NCBI GenBank assembly: GCA_024235035.1
Contig: JACKNE010000019.1
Span: 1-61,250, forward strand
Direction of reading: 5' to 3'
Length of the DNA stretch: 61,250 nt
DNA from: Gammaproteobacteria bacterium
GTDB lineage: Bacteria; Pseudomonadota; Gammaproteobacteria; Competibacterales; Competibacteraceae
Numbering within the stretch: position 1 is the stretch's first letter; every line of letters starts with the position of its first letter. Both the position numbers and the translations under genes were made by a program. The notes beneath the pieces were generated by a model. It searched no databases. It was not told the origin of the DNA and worked only from the letters and a program-made list of their open reading frames with translations. Below are positions 16,335 to 25,388 of the stretch, one piece after another.

Positions 16335-18077
16335 ATGTGGAGTTCTCCTGCCGCTGGCGACAGCGGATCACCGACCTACCGGCTCTTATCGTGCGCGATC
16401 TTGGTCGTCATGGCCTTAGCGCCGTTCACAGCCTACCCACAGAACATCGACTCTCCCGATCAACGACCGAGCAGCCGCTCCTTGCCGGCTCCGGATTACA
16501 CCCAACCGGTCCCAGTGTTGCCCGATGCTGCCGCCGCGCCGCCGGCTGCCGAAGCCCCCTTGTCCACCCGTGAACAGGTCTTCGTGCGCCGCTTTGAACT
16601 GACCGGCAACACTGTCTTCACGGCTGAAGAACTGGCTGCGGCCACCGCACCTTACGAAAACCGCACCCTCAGCGCCGAGGAAGTGCAGGAAGCGCGCCGC
16701 CAACTGACTTTGTACTACGTCGAGCGGGGCTATCTCAATTCCGGTGCGATTATCCCCGACCAGCAGGTCAAGGACGGCGTGGTGCATATCCAGATCATCG
16801 AAGGCCGGTTGTCCGAAGTCGAGATCACCGGTAATACCCATTTACGCAGCGCCTATTTCCAAGACCGGTTGCAACCGGACGCTGAAGCGCCACTAAACGT
16901 TCAGCAGCTCCAGGAACGCTTGCAATTGTTGCAACAAAACCCCTTGATCGAACAGCTTCAGGCTGAACTGGCGCCGGGACTGCGACCAGGGGAAGGCCAA
17001 TTACGGTTGGGCGTCCGCGAAGCCCGCCCCTATGAAATCGGTTTGATCGTGGCCAACAACAGCCCGCCCAGCGTCGGCGCCACCCGAGCTTATCTCTACG
17101 GGCTGGATCGCAACCTCAGCGGTGTCGGCGACACCTTGGGGTTGAGCTACGGCCATAGTCTGGAGAGCAGCGACACCTCGGACTGGCGGGTGTTCTATGC
17201 TCGCCCCCTGAACGCCCGCGACACCACGGTGCAGATCTGGGCCGAACGCAACGACACCTCGGTCATCGAGGATCGTTTCGACACGCTGGACATCACCAGC
17301 GAACTACAGGGTTACGGCATCGCCCTGACCCATCCTCTGTATCGCACTCCCCAACAAACCTTGAGCCTGGGCTTGAATCTCGAACGGCGGCACAGCGAAT
17401 CCTTTTTGCTGGGTATCCCGTTCTCGTTCGCGCCCGGCGAAGAAAACGGCGAAGCGACCGTCACCGTCGCGCGTTTCATCCAGGAATGGCTGGATCGACG
17501 TTTGAATCAGGTCATCGCCGCCCGCTCCACGTTCAGCGTCGGCCTCGACGCTTTTGACGCCACGGTCCACGCGCGGGAACCGGATGGCGAGTTTGTGAGC
17601 TGGCTCGGCCAGTTCCAGTGGGCGCGGCGTTTTGGTGAGCGAGGTCACCAATTACTGTTCAAGGGCATTGCCCAACTGGCTAGCAACCCCCTGCTGCCGA
17701 TGGAGAAATGCGCACTGGGCGGCATGGAGACCGTGCGGGGTTATCCGGAAAACACCCTGGTCCGGGATCGCTGTTTCATCGCCTCGCTGGAATTTCGCGC
17801 GCCGGTGTATCACCTGCCCTTGCCCGGTGTCAGCCGTGGTCCCAATGAAGGCCAGGTACAACTGGCCGCGTTCGCCGATTACGGCTATGCCAAGAACAAG
17901 GGTGAGTTCGATCTGAAACCGAATTCGATTTCCAGCGCCGGGGTAGGGGTGCGCTGGGATGCCAACGACAAGATCAAGGCGGCGGTGTATTGGGGCTATC
18001 CGTTCAAGGAGGTGGATGTCGGGGAGGAAGCCTGGACCGGATCGCGTGTCAATTTCTTCGTGCAGGCGGCGTATTGA
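16335..18077 (+). CDS. TpsB outer-membrane transporter (ShlB/FhaC/HecB family)
   Basis: The 580-residue outer-membrane partner that moves TpsA proteins to the cell surface. After a signal sequence ending near AYPQNI and a Pro-rich linker, POTRA-type modules are seen from about residue 75 (FVRRFELTGNTVFTAEELAA, ARRQLTLYYVERGYLNSGAI, IQIIEGRLSEVEITGN). The remaining 350 residues are a beta-barrel containing MEKCALGGMETVRGYPENTL, which carries the conserved RGY motif of these transporters, and ending FFVQAAY, a C-terminal signal expected for barrel assembly. ATG 16335 has only a weak ribosome-binding site. The gene lies between the two tpsA genes and probably serves both. The start of tpsA2 follows after 29 bp, so all are likely one operon. 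Confidence 0.95.
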   Translation: MWSSPAAGDSGSPTYRLLSCAILVVMALAPFTAYPQNIDSPDQRPSSRSLPAPDYTQPVPVLPDAAAAPPAAEAPLSTREQVFVRRFELTGNTVFTAEELAAATAPYENRTLSAEEVQEARRQLTLYYVERGYLNSGAIIPDQQVKDGVVHIQIIEGRLSEVEITGNTHLRSAYFQDRLQPDAEAPLNVQQLQERLQLLQQNPLIEQLQAELAPGLRPGEGQLRLGVREARPYEIGLIVANNSPPSVGATRAYLYGLDRNLSGVGDTLGLSYGHSLESSDTSDWRVFYARPLNARDTTVQIWAERNDTSVIEDRFDTLDITSELQGYGIALTHPLYRTPQQTLSLGLNLERRHSESFLLGIPFSFAPGEENGEATVTVARFIQEWLDRRLNQVIAARSTFSVGLDAFDATVHAREPDGEFVSWLGQFQWARRFGERGHQLLFKGIAQLASNPLLPMEKCALGGMETVRGYPENTLVRDRCFIASLEFRAPVYHLPLPGVSRGPNEGQVQLAAFADYGYAKNKGEFDLKPNSISSAGVGVRWDANDKIKAAVYWGYPFKEVDVGEEAWTGSRVNFFVQAAY

Positions 18078-18106
18078 TCGATTTTGCATGGTGGGAGGCG
18101 AGGAGC

Positions 18107-20443
18107 ATGGCCATGTCACGGGTCCGAATCCTAAATATTGTTGTGCTCGGTACGGCGCTAGCCGGTGCTGTACAAGCTCAAGTCACGTTGGACGGCACGC
18201 TTGGGCCTTCGGGGCCATTATCCGGACCGAATTACGCCATTACCGCGGATCTTGGTCAGCAAGTGGGCGGGAACCTATTTCACAGCTTTGGTTTGTTCTC
18301 GATCCAGACAGGTGAATCGGCGACCTTCAGCGGACCGAGTTCGGTGAGCAACATCATCGGGCGGGTAACCGGCGGACAGGTTTCGTTCATCGATGGCGCG
18401 CTGCGTTCCACGATTCCGGGCGCGAATCTGTATCTGCTCAATCCGGCGGGTGTCCTGTTTGGAGAACACGCTTCTCTGGACGTGCCTGGCTCGGTGCATG
18501 TGAGCACGGCGGATTATTTGAAACTGGGCGATGGCGGACGGTTTGATGCTCGCACGCCAGGGAATAGCGTGTTGACGGTCGCGCCGGTGGAAGCATTCGG
18601 GTTTCTGGGGGATACACCGGGCAAGATCGCCATCAATGGCAGTTTTCTGCAAGTTCCCGAAGGGCAAACCTTATCCTTGATCGGTGGAGACATCAGTCTG
18701 ACCGATGCCACGGTGTATGCCCCGGCGGGGCGGATCAACATAGCGGCGGTCGGTTCGGCAGGGGAGGTGATACCCACGGAAACCGATGTAATCATGCAGG
18801 GGTTTAGTGATTTGGCAACCTTCACTTTGGAGGATCAGGGTATTCCATGGGATGTAGCGCTACCGTTGGCCAATCTTGATGTCAGTGGTGCTGGGGGCGG
18901 CGCCGTCTTTATTCGCGGTGAAAATTGGATTAGTCGAGGTGGGCAAGTATTCGCCGATACCTATGGTGATCAGGCAGGACAAGGCATTGACGTAGCCCTG
19001 GAGGGCACAGCGCGACTCGAAGGCGTCCCTAATACATTAGCTTTTTATGGAGGCTTTTTACTTACAGCGGATACTATCGGTTCTGGAAACGCAGGTTCAA
19101 TTCAACTGAAGGTGGGTCGTTTGGAGTTAGGTAATCATGCAGGCATTCACTCCAATACCTATGGCCCAGGACGTGGCAGCGATATCACTATCGCTGCCTC
19201 ACTTATAGAAATGAAGAATGGTGCATCTATCGCTGCTTCCACCTTTAGTTCAGCACGCAGTGGCGATATCACCATTACTGCGGACACCATGACAATGCTC
19301 GATATGAGCAAAGATGATAGCTCTGCTGCTTTAGTCACGGAATCAGGTATTGATCCTGATCAGCCCGGTGATAGTGGATCGATCACTTTGAATGTGGGTC
19401 GACTCGATATGATTGGGAAAGCCCTTATCACTTCTGCTGCTTATGGGATGGCGCGTGGTGGTGATATTACGATTAACGCTCGTGATGCTGTGACCATCAC
19501 GACTACTTTAGAAGATCTGATCAATCAGCCCAATTCTGGAACCATTCGTTCTTTTGTCGACGATGGTAGGGCCGGTTCGATCACTCTGGATGTCGGTCGG
19601 CTTGAGCTGCATCAAGGCGGAATTTTTGCCGATACCGCTGGTGCAGGGCGCGGCGGTGACATCACCATTACCGCCCGCGACGCTATCTTCATCTACCCAT
19701 ACTCTTTCGTGACCGTTGCAGCCTTTGATCCTTCTGATGAAGGTAACTCTTTTGGCGGTAATGCTGGCAATATTGTACTGACTGCTCCTCATCTTACTCT
19801 TGCCAATAGCAGTATCATTGACGCTACCTCCCACCAACCTAGCCAAACCAGTGGTGGCAACATCGTGGTCAATGTGGCTTATCTCAAGCTGCTCGACGAT
19901 AGTGAGATCAGCACCTCGGTTTTCGGTGGCCCTAACACCCAGGGTGGCAATATTAACTTTAACAGCACGAATATCGTCGCCCTAAACGGTAGCGCCATCA
20001 CCGCCCAAGCCAATCAGGGTTTAGGCGGCAACATCAAAGTCAATGCCGAGGTCTTCCTGCACGACGCACCGAGCGTTGATCAAGTGCTGAATGCTTCCTC
20101 GCAAGTGATCGGCAACGACGGCACGGTCCAACTGAACGCCCCCACCACGGACATCAGCGGCAGTCTGGTCGCACTCGATCCGGCCTATCTCGACGCCGCC
20201 GGCCAGCTCAGTCCCCGCTGCGGTACGGGCGACCTGGAGACCCGCAGCCGGTTCATCATCCAGGGGCGCGGCGCGTTGCCGCTCGATCCCAACGACACTG
20301 CGCCTGCCCCGGTGAGCCGCTGCGGTTCCGAACGGCTCGGACTCGCTTCGACGGCGGGTGAGCGTGCCCCAGGAAACGTGCAACCCCCTGCGTCCGTTGC
20401 TGAACTACCAGTGCCAAGCGCATTCGGCTTCAGCAATCGCTGA
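18107..20443 (+). CDS. TpsA exoprotein 2: filamentous haemagglutinin N-terminal (TPS) domain protein
   Basis: A second secreted exoprotein, 778 residues, with the signal MAMSRVRILNIVVLGTALAG (cut near VQA) and a TPS domain almost the same as in TpsA1. The core (about 235-625) is different and shorter, with beta-helix motifs of the type GSITLDVGRLELHQGGIFAD and RGGDITITARDAIFIYP. The last 150 residues again match TpsA1. Starts: ATG 18107 has GGGAGG at nine bases; ATG 18113 has AGGAG at seven, and either fits. The open frame extending back to 17990 overlaps tpsB and is not used. It shares the transporter with TpsA1. The combination of fixed ends and a different core suggests exchangeable surface modules. 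Confidence 0.92.
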   Translation: MAMSRVRILNIVVLGTALAGAVQAQVTLDGTLGPSGPLSGPNYAITADLGQQVGGNLFHSFGLFSIQTGESATFSGPSSVSNIIGRVTGGQVSFIDGALRSTIPGANLYLLNPAGVLFGEHASLDVPGSVHVSTADYLKLGDGGRFDARTPGNSVLTVAPVEAFGFLGDTPGKIAINGSFLQVPEGQTLSLIGGDISLTDATVYAPAGRINIAAVGSAGEVIPTETDVIMQGFSDLATFTLEDQGIPWDVALPLANLDVSGAGGGAVFIRGENWISRGGQVFADTYGDQAGQGIDVALEGTARLEGVPNTLAFYGGFLLTADTIGSGNAGSIQLKVGRLELGNHAGIHSNTYGPGRGSDITIAASLIEMKNGASIAASTFSSARSGDITITADTMTMLDMSKDDSSAALVTESGIDPDQPGDSGSITLNVGRLDMIGKALITSAAYGMARGGDITINARDAVTITTTLEDLINQPNSGTIRSFVDDGRAGSITLDVGRLELHQGGIFADTAGAGRGGDITITARDAIFIYPYSFVTVAAFDPSDEGNSFGGNAGNIVLTAPHLTLANSSIIDATSHQPSQTSGGNIVVNVAYLKLLDDSEISTSVFGGPNTQGGNINFNSTNIVALNGSAITAQANQGLGGNIKVNAEVFLHDAPSVDQVLNASSQVIGNDGTVQLNAPTTDISGSLVALDPAYLDAAGQLSPRCGTGDLETRSRFIIQGRGALPLDPNDTAPAPVSRCGSERLGLASTAGERAPGNVQPPASVAELPVPSAFGFSNR
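18179..18803 (+). repeat. 5' paralogous segment of tpsA2 (copy at 12902-13526)
   Basis: Second copy of the TPS-domain segment. See the partner entry at 12902-13526 for offset and limits. Confidence 0.9.
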
Positions 20444-20478
20444 GATCCAACCGTGCTTTGACTCTGGTTCCCAAGTTG
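19994..20478 (+). repeat. 3' paralogous segment of tpsA2 (copy at 15701-16185)
   Basis: Second copy of the C-terminal segment, running past the stop codon towards the CHAT gene. Identity ends before the CHAT start codon at 20498. Confidence 0.9.
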
Positions 20479-20497
20479 ATTTTGGAGATCGTTGACC

Positions 20498-22813
20498 ATG
20501 ACTTATCCTGAATCTCGGTTATGGCGTCCGCTCCTCCCCGGCGCCCTGGTTAGCCTGCTGCTCTGCCTATCGGTCGCCACGCTCGCCACTCCCTCTGAGC
20601 CTGAAGCTGGCATCGAACCAGCCATGACCGCTGGGGCTGCCGCTGCGCAGCGCGGCCAGTTCGACCAGGCCGCGCAGCACTGGCAGGCCGCCAGCATCGC
20701 CGCCGCTCAGGCCGGCGACACCGCCCGCCAGCTCGATGCCTTGCTGCAATTGGCCGATGCCCAGCAGGCGCTTGGTTATGCCCGCGATATGCTCGCCACC
20801 TTGCACACTGCCCAGGCATTGGCCGAGCAACTGGATGATCCGGTGCGCCGCGCTGCTGCTCTTGGGGCGCTCGGCAAGGCCGAATGGTCCGTCGGCGCCG
20901 CCGAAGAGGCCCGCCGTCACCTGGAGAGCAGCATCACCCTGGCCCGCCAGGCGCAGGCGTCGCACATCGCCGCCGCCAGCCTCAATCACCTCGGTAACCT
21001 ACGGATCGACCAAGGCGATCGATCCGCCGCTCGTAGCGCCTATCAGGACAGCCTGGAGCTAGCCCGCCAGACTGGGGACAAGGCGCTCATCGCCACGGTG
21101 TTGCTCAATGCCGCTCGGCTCGCGCAACAGGAAGGCGACGCCCGGCGCGCGGAAACCCTATTGACCGAAGCGGCTCGCGCCATTCAAGCGCTGCCTGATG
21201 GTCACGACAAGGCGTTTCAGCAACTCACCCTGGGGCAACGGCGCCGCGATCAGCCCGGTGCGGATGCCGCCCGGCGTAAACAAGCCGCCCAGGATTTCGC
21301 CGCCGCCGCCACCCTTGCTCGTCAGTTGGGTGACGCCCGCAGCCTGTCCTACGCTCTAGGTTATCGGGCGCAACTGCACCAGGAGACCGGCCAGAGCGGC
21401 GCGGCGCTGGCCCAGTACCGCCAGGCGGTGTTCGCCGCCCAGGAGATCGACGCGCCAGAACTGCTCTACCGCTGGCAATGGGCCATCGGTCGGTTGCTTC
21501 ACGCCCAGGGGGATGAAGACGGCGCGATTCTGGCTTACCAGCAGGCCGTGGCCAACCTGCAACGCATGCGTCCGGATTTCATCGCCACGCGCCGCGCCGT
21601 TGCCGGCCAATCCTTCCGCGTTCGGGTCGGCGATGCGTTCGTCGAACTAGCGGACTTGCTGCTGCGCCGCGCCGCCCGCCCGTCGGACAGCACCCGGCGC
21701 GCAGCCGATCTGCTGGCCGCGCGCGATACCATGGAGGCGCTGAAAACCGCAGAGGTCAAGGATTACTTTCAAGACGATTGCGTGGTCGCCCTGCAATCGC
21801 GCACCGTCGCCCTGGATCGGTCTCCGCCGCATACCGCCATTCTCTACCCGATCCTGTTGCCCGATCGGTTGGTGTTGCTGTTGAAAATCGGCCAAGGTAT
21901 CCAGCAGACCAGCGTACCGGTCGCTCACGAGACGCTGACCCACACCGTGCGCGAATTTCGCCATTACCTGGAAAAGCGCACCACTCGCGAATATCTGCCG
22001 CTTGCCCAACAGTTATATGGGTGGCTGATCGAGCCGCTACGGACGGAACTGACGACCCAAGACATCGACACCCTGGTGATCATCCCCGATGGCCCGCTGC
22101 GCACCATTCCGCTGGCGGCCTTGCACGATGGCCAGAGATTTTTGATCGACCGCTACGCTGTCGCCACCACGCCCGGTTTGACCTTGACAGATTTGCGTCC
22201 TGTCCGGCGTCAGGCCATCCAGCCCTTGCTCAATGGCCTGACCGAGTCGGTGCAGGGCTTCCCACCGCTGGAGCATGTCCAACAGGAGTTGACTGCCATT
22301 CACGCCGTCTATGGCGGCACGGTGTTGGAAGACCAGGATTTTCGTTTGGCCAGCGTGCAACAGGAATTGCAACAAACCCCGTACTCCATCGTCCATATCG
22401 CCTCGCACGGCCAGTTCGCCAGCGAGGCACGCGACACCTTCCTGTTGACCTTCGATGATAAGCTGACTCTGGATCGTTTGGAGCGTTTCATGAGCCTGAG
22501 CCAATACCGTGACCAACCAGTGGAGCTGCTGACCTTGAGTGCCTGTCAGACCGCCGCCGGCGACGATCGCGCCGCCTTGGGCTTGGCCGGCGTTGCAGTC
22601 AAGGCCGGCGCCCGCAGCGCACTGGCGACCTTGTGGTTCGTCAACGACCAGGCTTCGGCGCAACTGGTGACGGAGTTCTACCAGCAGTTGCGAAACCCTG
22701 ACCTGTCCAAGGCCCAGGCCCTACAACAGGCGCAATTGACGCTGGTCAACGACCGTCGCTATCGACATCCCGGTTACTGGTCGCCGTTCCTGCTGATCGG
22801 AAACTGGTTGTGA
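20498..22813 (+). CDS. Exported TPR-CHAT domain protein (caspase-like protease)
   Basis: A 771-residue protein with an N-terminal hydrophobic export segment (LLPGALVSLLLCLSVATLAT), about eight TPR-like helical repeats (residues 45-370) and a CHAT domain in the C-terminal 320 residues. The caspase-type dyad is complete: His in SIVHIASHGQFAS (about 632-636) and Cys in LLTLSACQTAAGDDRAALG (about 681), followed by KAGARSALATLWFVNDQAS. CHAT proteins are Cys proteases, known from separase relatives and from the TPR-CHAT (Csx29) partner of CRISPR effectors; here no CRISPR is present and the protein appears to be exported. GGAG precedes ATG 20498 by eleven bases and an in-frame TTG 20492 by five. It lies 54 bp behind tpsA2 in the same operon, so processing of TpsA fibres or a defence-like role at the envelope are plausible inferences. 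Confidence 0.93.
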   Translation: MTYPESRLWRPLLPGALVSLLLCLSVATLATPSEPEAGIEPAMTAGAAAAQRGQFDQAAQHWQAASIAAAQAGDTARQLDALLQLADAQQALGYARDMLATLHTAQALAEQLDDPVRRAAALGALGKAEWSVGAAEEARRHLESSITLARQAQASHIAAASLNHLGNLRIDQGDRSAARSAYQDSLELARQTGDKALIATVLLNAARLAQQEGDARRAETLLTEAARAIQALPDGHDKAFQQLTLGQRRRDQPGADAARRKQAAQDFAAAATLARQLGDARSLSYALGYRAQLHQETGQSGAALAQYRQAVFAAQEIDAPELLYRWQWAIGRLLHAQGDEDGAILAYQQAVANLQRMRPDFIATRRAVAGQSFRVRVGDAFVELADLLLRRAARPSDSTRRAADLLAARDTMEALKTAEVKDYFQDDCVVALQSRTVALDRSPPHTAILYPILLPDRLVLLLKIGQGIQQTSVPVAHETLTHTVREFRHYLEKRTTREYLPLAQQLYGWLIEPLRTELTTQDIDTLVIIPDGPLRTIPLAALHDGQRFLIDRYAVATTPGLTLTDLRPVRRQAIQPLLNGLTESVQGFPPLEHVQQELTAIHAVYGGTVLEDQDFRLASVQQELQQTPYSIVHIASHGQFASEARDTFLLTFDDKLTLDRLERFMSLSQYRDQPVELLTLSACQTAAGDDRAALGLAGVAVKAGARSALATLWFVNDQASAQLVTEFYQQLRNPDLSKAQALQQAQLTLVNDRRYRHPGYWSPFLLIGNWL

Positions 22814-22849
22814 AATGGGGAAAATCTTCTGTTTAAGGAAACCATCGTC

Positions 22850-23557
22850 ATGCACAGTCCTGGTGTGAATTGCCTTCTGAGTCTGTCCATCATTACCCTT
22901 TTGCTCATTGCCATGCCTAGCAAGGCTGCTGATCAAGTCTCCTCGGGCGCGCCGCCCACGCCGGTCTATCAGCCGCCAATGCGCGGCGCACCGGCTTCCC
23001 GCGTGGGCGGCGCCAGTCGCGGCGAACGGAATGGCGCATTGATCCTGAGAGTGCTGGCTCCCGAAAGCATCGGCTTGACCCGCCAAGCCCAGCCAACCTT
23101 GTATTGGTATTCCTCGACCAGCTTATCCATGCCCCTGGAGTTCACCCTGATCGACGAGCAATCGATCAAGCCTTTGGTGGATAGGTCCGTAAATGCGCCG
23201 CAACCGGGCATTCACGCCTTGCCGCTGCATTACACCCTCAAGCCCGAGGTGGAGTATCAATGGAGCATCGCCGCTGTTACCGATCCCGGCCAGCGCGCCA
23301 GCGATACGATCGCCAGCGGTGCGATCAAATACGTTCAGCCGCCCGCGCCGCTTGCCGCCCGACTGAGCAACGCCAGTGTGGAAGAATTACCGTTTCTGTA
23401 TGCGCAGGCAGGCTTCTGGTATGACGCGATCGCCGTGCTCTCCGAGCAAATTGCAGCCCAACCAATGGAGCGCCGTTTGCGGGAACAACGCGCAGCTTTG
23501 CTGGAACAGGTCGGCCTCAAGGCGGTCGCCGCCTATGATCGGGAAATGAAACCTTAA
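22850..23557 (+). CDS. DUF928 domain protein, exported
   Basis: A 235-residue protein with a Sec signal (SLSIITLLLIAMPSKA). The DUF928 pattern follows: VYQPPMRGAPASRVGGASRG, LRVLAPESIGLTRQAQPTLYW, HYTLKPEVEYQWSIAAV and a helical C-terminus (LPFLYAQAGFWYDAIAVLSE). The domain has no known activity, but it is recurrently encoded beside CHAT and haemagglutinin-type TPS proteins, especially in cyanobacteria, which this locus repeats. AGGAA lies upstream of ATG 22850, and the gene is 36 bp behind the CHAT gene, closing the operon. The 60 bp to the convergent tgt gene contain only a weak CCTCT/AGAGG hairpin. Confidence 0.85.
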   Translation: MHSPGVNCLLSLSIITLLLIAMPSKAADQVSSGAPPTPVYQPPMRGAPASRVGGASRGERNGALILRVLAPESIGLTRQAQPTLYWYSSTSLSMPLEFTLIDEQSIKPLVDRSVNAPQPGIHALPLHYTLKPEVEYQWSIAAVTDPGQRASDTIASGAIKYVQPPAPLAARLSNASVEELPFLYAQAGFWYDAIAVLSEQIAAQPMERRLREQRAALLEQVGLKAVAAYDREMKP

Positions 23558-23617
23558 ACAACCTCTCGCCTCCTCTCCTAAGTTGAAGAGGGGAAGGATG
23601 GTATGGTATTTGAATTT

Positions 23618-24721
23618 TCAGCGAGAGTTCGCGTAGTGCTGATAGAAATCCGCCACGAAGCGCTCCAGCCGGCTTTCGCTGATCGCCGCCCGTAGTTCGC
23701 GCATCAGCTCCTGGTAGTAATGCAGGTTGTGGATGGTGTTGAGCCGGGCGCCGAGTATTTCATGGCACTGGTCGAGATGGCGCAGGTAGGCGCGGCTGTA
23801 ATGGCGGCAGGTGTAGCAGCCGCACTGCTCATCCAAGGGCCGGGTATCGGTGCGGTATGCACTGTTGCGAATGCGCAGGTCACCATGCCGGGTGAACAGA
23901 TGACCGTTGCGCGCGTTGCGAGTCGGCATCACGCAATCGAACAGATCGACGCCCCGGCGCACCGCCTCCACGATATCCTGAGGTTTGCCGACTCCCATCA
24001 GATAGCGCGGCGCCTGGTCCGGCAGCAGCGGCGTGGTGCATTCCAGCATGGCCAGGCGTTCCTCCAGCGGTTCGCCGACCGCCAACCCACCGATGGCGTA
24101 GCCGTCAAAACCGATGTCCTGCAATCCCGCGGCGGAAACACGTCGCAGGGCAGGGTACATGCCGCCCTGAACGATGCCGAACAGCGCGGCGGGATTGTCG
24201 GCATGAGCGACCTTGCTGCGCCGCGCCCAGCGTAACGATAATTCCATGGACTGGCGCGCCTCGGTTTCCGTGGCGGGGTAGGGAGTGCATTCGTCGAAGA
24301 TCATGACAATGTCCGCACCCAGCGCCCGCTGTACGGCCATGGATTCTTCCGGCCCCAGAAACACCATCCCGCCATCCACCGGGGATTGGAATTTAACTCC
24401 GGCTTCGGTGATCTTGCGGATCGCCGCCAGACTGAAGACCTGGAAACCGCCGGAGTCGGTTAGAATCGGGCCGCGCCAATGCATGAAACCATGCAACCCA
24501 CCATGTTGCTCGATGATCGCCGTGCCAGGCCGCAACATCAGATGAAAGGTATTGCCGAGGATGATCTCCGCGCCACTGGCGCGGACTTCTTCCGGGGTCA
24601 GCGCCTTGACCGTGCCGTAGGTGCCTACCGGCATGAAAGCCGGCGTTTCCACCACGCCACGGGGGAAGGTCAGTCGGCCACGACGGGCGGCGCCATCGAC
24701 CTGGAGGAGTTGGAAATGCAT
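23618..24721 (-). CDS. tgt: tRNA-guanine transglycosylase (queuine tRNA-ribosyltransferase)
   Basis: Exchanges guanine-34 for preQ1 in tRNAs with GUN anticodons during queuosine synthesis. The 367-residue protein has the usual length and all landmarks: FMPVGTYGTVKALTPEEV, GNTFHLMLRPG, the nucleophile region LTDSGGFQVFSL, the second Asp in DLFDCVMPTRNARNG and the zinc site CGCYTCRHYSRAYLRHL. Unlike in many proteobacteria, queA is not beside it, at least on this side. It is convergent with the TPS operon and divergent from the DUF192 gene at 24798. Confidence 0.98.
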   Translation of the reverse strand: MHFQLLQVDGAARRGRLTFPRGVVETPAFMPVGTYGTVKALTPEEVRASGAEIILGNTFHLMLRPGTAIIEQHGGLHGFMHWRGPILTDSGGFQVFSLAAIRKITEAGVKFQSPVDGGMVFLGPEESMAVQRALGADIVMIFDECTPYPATETEARQSMELSLRWARRSKVAHADNPAALFGIVQGGMYPALRRVSAAGLQDIGFDGYAIGGLAVGEPLEERLAMLECTTPLLPDQAPRYLMGVGKPQDIVEAVRRGVDLFDCVMPTRNARNGHLFTRHGDLRIRNSAYRTDTRPLDEQCGCYTCRHYSRAYLRHLDQCHEILGARLNTIHNLHYYQELMRELRAAISESRLERFVADFYQHYANSR

Positions 24722-24797
24722 GAAATACCATCAACCATTGGAATTTTTGAGATAAGCATCCAGAATCCGTGAAAATCATCCACAGGATAAGATCGTG

Positions 24798-25250
24798 ATG
24801 CCGCTTTATCGAAGAACCATGCGACGGTTAGTTTGGCTGACGGCGCTGACCGTCAGTCCAGTGTTCGCCCTGGACAGAGCACAGGTGACGGTCGGTCCGG
24901 CGACCTTTCAGGCCGAGGTTGCTCGAACGTCGCAAGATCGCCAACGTGGTCTGATGTTCCGCCGGGAACTGCCACCCGACCAGGGCATGTTGTTCGTGCA
25001 ACCGCCCGGCCCGGCAGTTTTCTGGATGAAGAACACTTACGTTCCCCTGGATTTGCTGTATTTCGACACCGAGGGTCGGTTAGTGCAAATCATCGCGGAG
25101 GTCCCACCCTGCGAGACGCCCAACTGTCCGATCTATCCCAGCCATACCGCCAGCGTGCGTTATATCCTGGAAATCAACGCGGGTGAAGCGGTCCGGCGTG
25201 GCATCCGAGTCGGCGACCCGTTGCGACTGATACCGAAGTCCGCTCCTTGA
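24798..25250 (+). CDS. DUF192 family exported protein
   Basis: A small protein of 150 residues with a signal peptide (MRRLVWLTALTVSPVFA) and a DUF192 domain: ARTSQDRQRGLMFRRELPPD, QGMLFVQPPGPAVFWMKNTY, VPLDLLYFD and AEVPPCETPNCPIYPS. The family is widespread and of unknown function, often periplasmic. AGGA precedes GTG 24795 by seven bases and ATG 24798 by ten, so either start works. It seems to be transcribed alone. Confidence 0.9.
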   Translation: MPLYRRTMRRLVWLTALTVSPVFALDRAQVTVGPATFQAEVARTSQDRQRGLMFRRELPPDQGMLFVQPPGPAVFWMKNTYVPLDLLYFDTEGRLVQIIAEVPPCETPNCPIYPSHTASVRYILEINAGEAVRRGIRVGDPLRLIPKSAP

Positions 25251-25388
25251 AGCCTCCTAAGTTCCCTATCTCGTTCCTGGAAATTTCTGAAAAATATTTT
25301 ATTTATCAATCAAATAACCGGATATGTCCATGACTGGCAAATTAAAAGGACGGATGCCCGTTTGGCGCTAAAGGGACGGGATCAGAAT

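Noticed and set aside
21778..22458. 226-codon + strand frame inside the CHAT gene
   Set aside because: Frame-shifted shadow; the true frame contains the His and Cys motifs.
23558..23617. CCTCT/AGAGG hairpin between DUF928 and tgt as a terminator
   Set aside because: The stem is only five base pairs and no T-tract follows; too weak to list as a site.
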